From: JBDRKE01 sp043814315 | Lineage (GTDB): Bacteria; Omnitrophota; Gorgyraeia; Gygaellales; Profunditerraquicolaceae | Assembly: GCA_043814315.1 (NCBI GenBank) | Contig: JBDRKE010000012.1 | Location: 1-47,173, forward strand | DNA: 47,173 nucleotides | Direction: 5' to 3' | Part shown: piece by piece, positions 1 through 12,000 of the stretch | How the letters are laid out: the number at the start of each line of letters is the position of its first letter | Position numbering within the stretch: the first letter of the stretch is position 1 | The notes under the pieces: generated by a model | Told to the model about the DNA's origin: nothing | Seen by the model: the letters and a program-made list of their open reading frames with translations, nothing else | The model's database searches: none | Position numbers and translations under genes: made by a program

Positions 1-24
1 GGTTCTTTTTTTCAATGGGAGAAG

Positions 25-3000
25 ATGGTTACGGCTAAAGAAATAACTATCCCCTTAGCCATTGCTGAGATTCTGGGAGATTTGACCTGGAAGAAACGGT
101 TTGATAAGTTAATGGAGTTTTTGACGCTCAATGATTTTATCGAACAAAGTAATAAGTTTGTCGCAGAAATTAATACTCAGGGTTTCTTCGAAAGAGCCAA
201 AGATCCTAAAATCTGGAAAGAACTCTCAACAAGACGCCTCTCTTTGCTTACTACAATTAAACCTTTAACTTGGGAAGTGGCTAATCGAATTCCGAGCCTT
301 TTAACTTTTTGTGATGTAACTGTAAAAAATTCTGGTGTCGCCTCGCCGCTGTGTTTGTTCGCCAGTTCGCCAGTTCGCCAGTTCGCCAGTTTTGATATTG
401 TTAACCTGCTAACCCAACAACCGGCTAACCACCGGCCAACCAGCACCGCCGCCTCGCCGCTGGCGCCTCGTTTTGCGTATAATAGCGTATCGCGTATTGC
501 GCAATACGCACAACGCCATACGCAAGATGAAAAAAGCGCCGCCTTGCCGCTGGGCTTATGCAGTGTAGTGATTAGAGTTCAAATAGAACGCCATATCGCT
601 AATCTTATTTGGCTTAGAGATGGCTCCAAAAATGAAATGTCCTCGGGAATACTAATTGGAGAATTATCTAGTATTAGAGACAGAAATATCATGACTGATG
701 AAGAACTCATATTAAGAATTAAGAAGTTCATAGAAGATTATACATCAGATGAATTTAAAAAGAGACTCGCCACCAAGGAAGATATTCAAGAAGCTGATGA
801 TCTAATAAATCGAGTAGTTGAAGAGCTGAGAAAATCGATAAAAATAGATATCAGCCATTTGTTCTTAGCGAAATCCAGTCTCTGTCCGACACCCGGCAAT
901 GAACGGAAATTAACAATTGAGAATTTGAAAGTCTACTACGAAAAGGAAGTTACTCCCGAAGATCGGTTTACCGCAGGGGGGATTGGATGGTTTTCGCCTT
1001 TATGGTTTCAAGCTGTCAAAGGACTATTGGCACGTTTGAGAAAGAAACGTTATTTTAAGAACGTGACCAGCGCGACCGATCTGGGCTGCGGAGACGGCAG
1101 ACTGGCGATAGCTTTGGCTACAGAGCAGAGAATAAGGAGAATCGTTGGGCTTGAAATTGAGGGAGAATTGGTCGCCTCCAGCGAAAAGGTTCATCGGGAG
1201 TTCGGGGATGATTGCAGAATTGAGTTTATTAAAGAAGATTTCTTAAGAGTAGATTTAAGCGGCTTTGACCTTTACTTCTATTATGCTTTTGGGACAAGAG
1301 ATTGGAAGTCGTTGGGTAAGAAATTGATTAGGAGTGTATCAGCTGGGAAACTAGTTGTGGTGTGCCAATATGAACTGGATGGGTTGTTTAATTTCTTAAA
1401 GGAAAATGGTTTTAGGCAAGTAGATGATTTTAACTTGTCCTTTTTTATTGAAGATTACGGGAAAAGGGTAACGATGAGTTTCGGTATTTTGCAGCAAACA
1501 TCAAATTTAGACAGAGCTCGTCGCTCCAGCTCACCTCTGGAGCCAGCCGCCGCCTCGCCGCTGGCGAAAGAGAATCACAGCAACTCGAATCGTGAAGTTA
1601 ATGGCCTCCTTAAAGATTTATCAATAGGCAGTATCGCCACCATGGAAACATTATCTGCCACAGAGCCAAGCGAATCAATGCGTAAGCGCATTGTGGTATT
1701 ACAGCTTCCCACGCTGGAATTACCTATATTAAAATACATAACAGTGCCGTTTTGTGATAGTGAAGGCCGACTTCGTTCCGAACCAAGTAATAAAGTCGAG
1801 ACGATAGAATTATCCGATATTATTCAAGGTAAAATTGTTCTTCGCCGTGAGCCCTTCCAGAAAAGAGACTCTATCGTAAAATACGGGAATATTCTTCAAT
1901 TTGCTTTTAAAGGGAAGACCATACGAGCAACAGTAATCGGTGCAGGCATGCATAATTTTTTCTTGGTAAGCCATGAGAAGATTAGCAATAAGTTAGAGGG
2001 ATTTGCCGGACACGGTCTTAGATGGGGTATTGGTGAGGTAGAAAGAGGCGTGCTAGATGGCACTATAAAGATTATAGACTCTAACTCTGCTGCCGCCTCG
2101 CCGCTGGCGTTGGGAGTCAGTTATCTACAACGTAGGGAAGGTTTAAACGGTAGCCTACCTGTGGATAAGAAACGCAGCGCCTCGCCGCTGGCGTTTGGTT
2201 CGTCAATAACAGGAAGGAGTATGCCCGAAGCATTGCTTAAGAAAGAATTAGGCTGCAGGAATTATAAGCCCAAGAGCCCTCAAGAGGAGTTAAAAGAAGC
2301 TGAAGAAATTTACAGGGAAGTGTTGGAGAGTCTATACCAAGAATTCATGCCATTAATCGAAAATAATATTTCTCATGTGCATCGTTGGCTTCACCAGATT
2401 GTCGTAGCCAGTGAATTTTTATGGCTTCCCTCAACATATCAGTATGGATTTGATCTACTTGAAAATGCTTACGCAAAAGCTGGAGATTACGTCAGCCAAG
2501 CAGACTACTGGCGCGTCGTAACCACTGTAATTGAGGTTATGGGGCAGCATCCCGAACTCAGGGAATGTGCTTGCCAGTTGATAGGAGCTTCAAAAACTTA
2601 TCAGGGCGGTTATCGGCAGTATTCCGCAGGGCATCATCAGAGGGTTTTATGCAAGGGCTTGAACCTAAACCGCGATGATTTGGAATTCCGAAGATTGTTG
2701 CTTTTAAGTATTTTATCCGGAATCGGCAATGATAATCCTGGTTTGTCGTTGGCACTCCTGCAAGAGTATGAGGAAATTACGCAATCACTATTTAAGAGCG
2801 GTTTCAATGATTCTCTCTTTAAATATTGGAAACGGGACCAAGAACTTGCATGCGTTGGGCCTGCTATTACAGTGTGGGAAATTCTTGCCGAAATACCCGA
2901 TACAGCACAAAAGATATTAACGATGGCTAAAAACCTTGATATCCAAAAAGGAAACAACTCAAAGTGCTTAGAGTTGATAATTAAAAGACTCAAGATATCA

Positions 3001-6000
3001 GGATTGCTAGTGCGTTTCCAAGAACAGGTGCGTTTAGTTATTAAAAATCTTCCGAGACAAGAAAAAGATAAATTCTATGAGATGTTGCAACCAGATTACA
3101 AATGGAGGCTTGGGTATGAAGGTGAATTGATGAGAAAAATGCGCTCAGCGGTAGAGAGGAAAGACTGGGATTATTTGTGTTCCGTCGCCCATGATTTCTT
3201 ATTAAACGTTGAATTTAAGACTGCCGAGGATTTTGCAAGTGATCCGTGTTTGGGCGAAGGGGCGTTCAAATTTGGCCAACGGACCGCTTATGGTGAGCCT
3301 ATATTCACACTGGCCCATGTGCTTGCGGAGCTTGACCAATATGTTGGACTGGCTGGTAAGGCGTATCTTAAAGCGGCTGAAATCGGTTTCGGGATGTATG
3401 GGATGTTCCATTTGGAGAAATCAATCGCCTCCGTGATTCGTAGTCTTGAAATCCGATACGTCCTTCCATATCTTATTAAAAGCGCAATGAAAACAATAGG
3501 CCTCACTTCGCATGGTTCAAAACAGCGCCTGATCCTTTCGGGACTAAGACGCTTATATCCCTTAATCTTACGAGATCTTTCTTGGCAACCAGCTGGGAAA
3601 ATAGTACATTGCATTGCTGCTCCGATCACCGTAGATTCTGCGGGAAAAGCGGGAAAAGGGGACGTTTCTATTTTAGACAAAGGCTCACTGAGCGAGAGGG
3701 AAGTGCCGGACAACTGGACAACTAACAACAGCGCCTCGCCGCTGGCGCATTATAAGATCCCCAGCTTTTTGGCCCAGAAGATACCTAACAATAATAGCTA
3801 TAGGGAAGGTTATTATTGTTGCGCTTCACCTTTGACAGATGTGCCGTTACATAATGAGAATAGCGAAAAACCATCGGAAGAAGACTTACAGAAAAAATTT
3901 GAATTAGTGACCCAAAGAATCATTAAGGCATTTCGAATATCTTTTCCTAATTTTTCAAAAATTGAGATAACTTCATTATTGTTAAGGAATAGTAAAACTG
4001 CGTATGCAAGACTTCGAGGAATAAAAAGGATGAAATACGAAGTTTCTGTGGGTGATCGATACATATTGGGAGATGATGATAAGGAAGGTATTCTTGTAGC
4101 TTTGATGGCCCATGAGATAGGCCATCTTCCGACTGAAAAGATTGAAAAACGAAAGGATTTCTTGAGAAGCATTCTCTGTATCTTACTAGCGTTCGGGACA
4201 TTAGTTTTTTGGGGCATATTAATTTGTTCATTATCTGGTCTAATTATTTATGTTGTCAACTGCATTTTAACGGCTCGCATCAATGAGAAAAGACAACTTA
4301 TCGCCGATAAAAATGCGTTGAGATTATTACGCACGGCCGGTTACAAGGAAGAAGAGTTGGTGCATTTATTAGACATGGCGTACTTTGATTTGATGCCAGA
4401 AGCAATTTTAATGCGGGCTGCCTACTTGAAAAGAAGAGAATGCCTTATAAGCAGAATACCAACAGGATTCGAAGATCCGAATAGTTCGTCTGGAGAGGGA
4501 GCCGCCTCGCCGCTTATGAATAATGACTCTTCCGGAGCCTCAAGCCCTATTGATAAGGGCGCCAGGAAGGTTTTGAAAGCAGCCAGGCAAAAAAACTCAT
4601 CTAGAAACCCTACGATGAAACAGTTATTTGAGTGGTTAAATAGCTGCAACCCAGAGGATGAGAAGAAATTGCACCAGGCCATTGAACGAAACCCAAAGCT
4701 TTTAGACAAATTAGTAGAAATTTGTGATTCAAAAGAAGGCCCTTCCGCGAGAGAATTACAATCAAGTTTAAAAAACTTAATTTCAGATTTAGCGAATAAA
4801 GAAAGAAACCCTCAAAGAAAATCTCTACTTTATTTTTATCTGGGCAAGCTTATGAAAACCTCTCTCTTCGGAGATTCATTCGAACTGCTGATTCAAGCAC
4901 AACCCATTCAATTGAAAGAACTGTATCTTATATACGTCTTATCGTTTGAACTGGATAATAAAAATATGCAGGCCCGCCTGGCATTAATTGATATGGCATT
5001 GACAGTAGGAGAGTCTGAATATGCTTATGAACTGTTTGACGGAATCCCAAAAAAGTATAGAAATACTCCCAACTATAAATCTATAGAGGGGTTAATTGAG
5101 CTTCATAAAGGGCACGCAGAAAAGGCGGCCGAAAGCATGCTCAGTACCTATTGGTTGATTCCAAAGGAAGATGGAAAAGGGAAAATAACTAGACTAATGG
5201 ATTTGGCTATGCTGCATTTCTTCTTAGGAGACAAGGAGGAAATGATATCTGCCTTGATTGGAGCGTATCAGCTCTTAAAAGGAATGGCCCCTGATAAACG
5301 CTCTAAGCAGTTAAAGTACTTAGCGCAGTTGGAGCGCTTAGCGGATATTCTGGGCATCGGTGTTGATTTTGAGACGTTGATTCAGCAAAGACGTGGTACC
5401 GGCTCAAGCCCGGTGGTTAATAAAAACACCAACCTTTTTGCCTCTAAGTCAATCCTCGTACCTGATTTATGGGAGAAACTTTCTAAATTTATTGACAGGA
5501 TTAATGACATACTTAAACAACTTCAAAACATAGCCGTTGAATTGGAGATAGATAATAGGGTCTATGTTATGTTGGCGGGAAACCACCATTCTACACAAAA
5601 ACACTTGCATAGTAAGGATATCCGGCAATTCACCCGCGAGTTTCTCAACTATTATAAAGAGGAAACTGAAAGGTTAAGCAGAGACTTTAAAATATATGCA
5701 AACAGGCAAAAAAAATCGCTGATACCAGAGGCAAAGCAGTACCTCGCAGCATTAACAAATATTATAACAGAAGAGGCATTAATAATATTACAGGCAAATG
5801 GATGGAACCTCAATAAGTTCAGGCAGACAGTAAGGTTTGTTCTGCCTGATAAGAGAATGAGCCTGTGGAATGTAATGCTATATTTTGGTTTAACCGGTGC
5901 ATTCAAAGAGGAGGCAGAAAAGCGCCTTAAGGCAAATAGAACAATAAAAGAGACCGCCGGGACATTTGGGATTAAGGATGCAGCCGAATTCGGAAGTTGG

Positions 6001-9000
6001 CTTAGGGCCTTGGGAATAGACATTAGAAAGCAGCGCAAAAATAGGGCCATGCGCGTTCACGATTCTACCAGGGCTGCAAGTTCGCCTTTAGGTACAGATG
6101 TTACAAACTTTATGATTGAGTTTTGTAAGGGTATCATTGACGAATTAACCGGGCTAATTAATTTGCCGCAGAGTGCTCCTAGAACGGAAGCAGAGGCGCA
6201 TATCCACAGATACCAGCATTACATAGAACTGAGCAAGCTTTATCTTTTGAGGCGCGATTATGATGTTGTTAGAGCATTAGATTTTTGCAAGAAAGCCGAA
6301 CACGATTTTAATACCTCAATAAAGCTTTGCCCTGGATATGAAGGCGCCACTCGTATTAAGGAAGAACTGGAGATGCAATTAGTCAAAGCGCATTTTCTTC
6401 AGAGAATTTCTAAAAATTTGTTTTTGTCGTTTCAACAAGTCATTCAGCAAATTGAAGTGTTAACCAAGGGTCCAATACTCCAAAAGGAATTTGTTGCCGA
6501 AATGCTTAAAGGTTTTATCAACGCCGGTATCGCACAGCTTAGCGTGGATAAGAAAGGCATTTATTTTCTTAGCCCTGATGTTTCAAGTTGGCTTGGAGGC
6601 GCTTTATCAGAACAAAGGCCGAAAGGCAGTTCTCCTGTTTCTGGGGCGTCTGGCGTTTTACCTCCTCAGCCAGTTATTCCTTTTAAAATAAAGGTAAGAT
6701 TAGAAAACGGCCATTATTCCTTCGAAAAAGATTTATCGCCTCAAATAAAAGAAATTGCACATAAGGTCATACCCGAGGCGGAATTTAACAGGTTGATAAA
6801 AGAAAAAAAGTGGTACAATCCGCTTGCGCCCCCAAGGGAGCTTACTTTAGCCTGCACCCTTAACCCCGATTTTGAAAATCCCTCCCAGCAAAAATCGTTA
6901 TCAGTAAAATTTATCCGGGCACCAGAGATTTCCTTAGGCGAGCGGTTTAGCTGGGTTGCCTTGCATTTATCGGTTATCCTGCCCAACGAGCAGGTAGATT
7001 CCAACGTCTTCCTTGGAGAGTTGTTTAGCGTAAGGCCTGCCCGCTCCATGCCCCCAAAGATACCAACCTGGATTGTAAAAAGATACATAAGGCAGGATAA
7101 TAACGGGTTTATAAAGATGGAGGATGGGCCATGCGTGCTATATCCCGATGGAACTTATTGGGACTGGCGGGATATCAACCCCGAATTTTACCTGAATAAA
7201 TTGCGGGCATGGCAGAAGAGCAGCGGGCAGTCTTTAAACGGCTGGTCTATTTACTTCAGGCACCTGAGGCGCTTTATGCCCGCGGACGCGGTTGTTTCAG
7301 TAATATTGAAGGAAAAAGTTATTATAGTATATATAAAAAATAACCAATGGCAGGATGCGTTGTATTCCGCAATACTTTCCAAGGCCTTTATTCTTATCAA
7401 TCCCCACAGGTTTATCTTATATCCTTTTTATCCGGAATCATTGCGCAGCCGGGCGAGGCTATTTATGCGCTTAGGGCAAGCGGAGGAATGCCGAGAGGAT
7501 AAAGGGGCCGCTATTTTAATTGAGCAGTTTACGCAGAAGGCTAAGCGCTTGGACGGTTCTTATGTCGGTAAAGAAAAACGGTCCTTTCTTTTATTTAAGA
7601 AAGCCAAGTTAGCTTACCTAAACTTGCGGATTGCCTATATTTGGCAAAGGCGGCAGTTCTTTGAGCAGTGCGGCCCGTTAGCTGCAATCCGCGCTTTAGG
7701 CCGGTGTTTATCAACAAGAGGAAAAGCCAAGCTTAGAGGCTATAGCTTGGTAAAGAGGGGAAGCGCAGGGATTAAACTTATTATTATCTTAAGCGTCGCA
7801 GCTATGATATTGCTTTTGCGTCCGACCATAGCCTGGCCGGTTGAAAATAGGCAGATGGAAAACGGAAGCGGAACAATTAGCGGCTCTGCCGCCTCGCCGC
7901 TGGCGTTCGGTTCGCCAGTTCGCCAGTTCGCCAGTTCGAACCGGCCAATCGGCCAATCCTTCGACAGGCTCAGGACACTTCGTCGAAGGACACTGAGCGA
8001 GAGCGAAGTGCCGGTCAACCGGCTAATCAACAACAGCGCCTCGCCGCTGTGGGCGGCTTCTCCATTTATAAAGAAAAAAGTAATTATGAATCTGTTAAAA
8101 ATCACCCAACGTGAAGAATTCAGTGAAGCATATTTCGAAACAGCTATGATATTTGCCGATGCAATATTATCTCTTTCTGACGTTAACAAAATTATGCTTG
8201 TGGGTGATAGTGCTATGTACCTACCTTTAATCTTAATACTCCAAGGTAGAGATATCACTTTTGTTGAGTATTCCGAATATAAGGTCAGAGAACTCATGAA
8301 GCTAAAAGAAAATTTTGAAGAAGTTTTAGTAAGAAGCGGCATGAAGAGGAGCTTACAGTTACAAGGAATAAACGAAGAATTTGGTGCTTTAGACATTAAG
8401 AAACACAGGTTGGAAAAAGGAAGCTTTGACTTAATTACACTCATTGACTTAGTAGGTAGGTATGTTCGAGGAGAACCCAGGCATTGGCTTCTTAAAGCAA
8501 AAGAGCTCCTGAAACCGAAAGCTTATCTCATTATTGATGAGCGTGCCACGACCATGGCAGGGGAAACAATTATGGATTGCCTGTCTATTATTTTCCCAAA
8601 TTGCCAGAGATTATATAGACCTGAAATAGTATTTCAAGGAGACTATAAATATGAAGATGTTTCCAATATTCCATTTATCAGCAGAAATGGTTTCTATTCT
8701 GTGGTGAATCCTGCCGGCTCGCCGCTGGCGAACAAAAATAGAGATGTCCCTGATTATTTTTATCCCTTGGTTAATGGAATTGGATGGGTTTTGGTAGGGG
8801 CGGACAATGAGGAATGGCTAAGCGTGAGCATGAACAGGAAGATCTATGTTCAAATGACCCAACTCTTTGATTGGTACCCGCTGAGTTACATCAAGGATTT
8901 CTATCCCGAAGAGCCTGCCTTTTTTATCAATATCTATAAGTATTCCATCACGGAGTTTAAGAGTTTCTTTAACTTTGCCAGTCTGGAATTGGATATACAA

Positions 9001-12000
9001 CGCATCTGCCTCTTGATCGAATCTGATTTCCATTTATACCTCCTTAAGATAATAAGCGGTGATAATTACTATTTCTCCATTAAGTTTTTTATAGATGACT
9101 TCGAGCGTCTTGGTTCCGAAATTTCTTCGCGCGATAAGGCGGCCTTTGAAACTAGGCAATATTTTATCAGAGTTTATGACAGTTTCTTTTATTTGCTTTT
9201 TGGAAAGCCCTCTTTGATTTATCCTAACATTAGCATGCTTTGTATAAAGGAATTTCACAAAGAGGAATATAACATTATTTTAACTATATGTCAAGCTGAT
9301 ATAACAGCCGCCGCCTCGCCGCTGGCGTTGGGAGGCAGTTATCCACAACGTAGGGGAGGTTTAAACGGTAGCCTACTTGAAGAAGATCAAGACGTTTTAT
9401 CCAGCCCTTTATCTAACAAGCACTTACAAAATAAATCCGGCAGCCCGATTGCCCGCTCAGCATTGCACATTTCACATGGCGCATTCAGTAAAAAAACCCA
9501 CGCCGCCTCGCCGCTGGCCTTCGGTTCGCCAGTTTGCCAATTCGCCAGTTCGAACCGGCCAATCGGCCAATCCTTCGACAAGCTCAGGACGCTTCGCCGA
9601 AGGCCACTGAGCGAGAGCGAAGTGCCGGTCAACCGGCCAACCAACCGCAGCGCCTCGCCTCTAGCATCGAGCGTTTCTTCTAGCTCACCGCTAAAACAGC
9701 TCTTTTTAGCGGACAGGACAGGGCATTCTATGGTTTGGCGCGACCGGCCTGCAATAAGTCTTTTTGTGAAGCGAGTTGAATTCCAGAGAGACGCCCAGAA
9801 ACTACTCGAGGCCCTTAATAATGAGAAGGTGCCCATAGGTGGAGTACTAAAGTGGGCGATCCCAAATGTCGAAGAGGCTGTCAAGGAAAAGCCGGTGGAG
9901 TGGTTCAGGATGGCTATGCGATTAGGATTAGAGTTGATTGAACGCGAAGGGATACTGCCCTGTCCTGTTTTAGCTTTAGGCGTCCCTCCAGCGGTGAGTT
10001 TCTCCGAAGGACGCATTAAAAAATATAAGAAAAACCTTTATGAGCTAAAATCCTGGACCGTGGCTGTAAATAGTAAAACAAGGCAAGAGATGTTAGAAAT
10101 GTATGCTTCGTCGTGGAAATATACGTCCGAAAGGGCGGTTGAGTCGGTATTGAGAAAGGAAGTTTATGAAAGGGTAAAAACCTTGTTGGGGAGAATATGT
10201 ATCGAGGCGCCGGATAGGCAGGGTGATTTTAAAAAATTATTGGAAAATAAACGCAGCGCCTCGCCGCTGGCGCGAGCGAGTTCAACAACGAAGGCAAGCT
10301 ATTTATTTAGCCGCAATGAATTGTTCCCAGGACAACTCAATATCTTTGAGGATTCCACTCAAAAGGCCCCTACCCAATTCCTCACCTTTGTGAAATGGGA
10401 CAACAGTACTGCGTCCATCGGGATGGCGGAAAAAAATATGACTACCTTTTTGGCGGATAGGGGTAAAGCCGAGCTTTTCAAGAATGCGGATGGCAACGGT
10501 GGGCTTAAGTGGCGTGATACGACTCATTCTATACAGAGATTTCCTGCAGGCCTACAAATTCAAGAGGAGAGGGGCGTTCTACTTCAAGGCATAGCAATAT
10601 TGCCTCTTTTATCCGCTGCAATAGAACCGGCAAGGTTTTTGCTTGTGTATGGCATCCTTTTAATGCCGGAACAGTACCAACAAGTACGCCGTCTTCATCA
10701 CGCTCAATTAACACCAGAAACTCACGTTTTTTCATTGAAATCCTCCTTCATTTTAAATATTACTATAGATCCAGAGAAAAGTCAAGAGCCTGCTCAGCCA
10801 ACCGCCGCCTCGCCGCTGGCTTTTGGTTCTCGGGTTCTCGGGTTCTCGTGTTCTCGGGAATTAGCTGTCCAGGTAACCGGTTTGTTTTTTAACCCAACGA
10901 CGAACTCACGAACTCACGAACTCACGAACTACAACACCGGCGCCTCGCAGTTGGCAGAAAGAAAACATTCTTCCAATTGGTTAAAGAAACGGCCCTCGAT
11001 TGGGTCAAGAGTAGTTAAACCTGTTGTTAATGCGGATGGGTTAAGAGATAAGTTGTGGATAGGAGGTGACGGGAACCTCGATAAACTTCCTCCAACGGTT
11101 CTTTTGAATAGAGGACTCCATTCTTTTGGCAACCTTGGCAGTGAAATATCGTTCCCCGCACTGATGACAAACCCCAGCTGGAACGTGCTCGAAAACGTAG
11201 AGCTTATCTTTCCACCAGAAATCAACCTTGACTTTATCTGCTTTGACTGCGCCTCCACAATAAGAACAATCGCTATACTTGTGTTTAGCCATTTAATTAC
11301 TCCTTCCTCTTTGTTCAGGATTAACCCATTTAGGCATTTTGGGAATGTAGACAGTGATAATACGCAGCCAGCCCGTGGGCATGATTCCACATACTATATG
11401 TATAGGTCTTTGATTAGAATACCCCAGGACCAAACAGCTCGGCCTTCGGGGGTCATCAGAATACCTCTCAATAATCTCTCCATTATTAATAACCTCTTCA
11501 ATATCAGCAATGGCGATATTCTCTTGGTACCGTTCTCGCTGAGCGTGGAGGCTAATTTCGTATTTGTTAGACTTAATACATTTACGAAGTTTCTTAATGT
11601 CCACATTGCAAATAATAACATTAAATTATTGAGTTGTCAAATTAAACCCTTTTGCTCCTTTAGTTTACTCTATGACTCCGCCGCCTCGCCGCTGTTGCAG
11701 GTGCCAGGTGCAGGGTGCGAGGAGCAGGGTTTACCATCCACCCAGCCCCCCGCACCAGGCACGATTTACAACAGCGCCTCGCCGCTGGCTTTCGGTTCGC
11801 CAATTAGCCAATTCGCCAGTTCGCCAGTTGGAGAATTTGACAATTCCGCTTTTAACTGGCAAACTGGCAAACCGGCAAACAGGCCAATTGACACCGCCGC
11901 CTCGCCGCTGGCTTTCGGTTCGCCAATTAGCCAATTCGCCAGTTCGCCAATTAGCCAATTTGCCAGTTCGAAACGGCCAACCGGCCAATCCTTCGACAGG

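Noticed and set aside
7740..8444. Minus-strand frame of 234 codons over the giant gene
   Set aside because: Its sequence is low in recognisable motifs, covers a repeat element and a well-formed plus-strand methyltransferase-like domain, and has no promoter or ribosome site like the true TA operons.
9387..10016. Minus-strand frame of 209 codons
   Set aside because: It spans a type A repeat and reads as repeat-derived sequence plus shadow of the plus frame; no family pattern.
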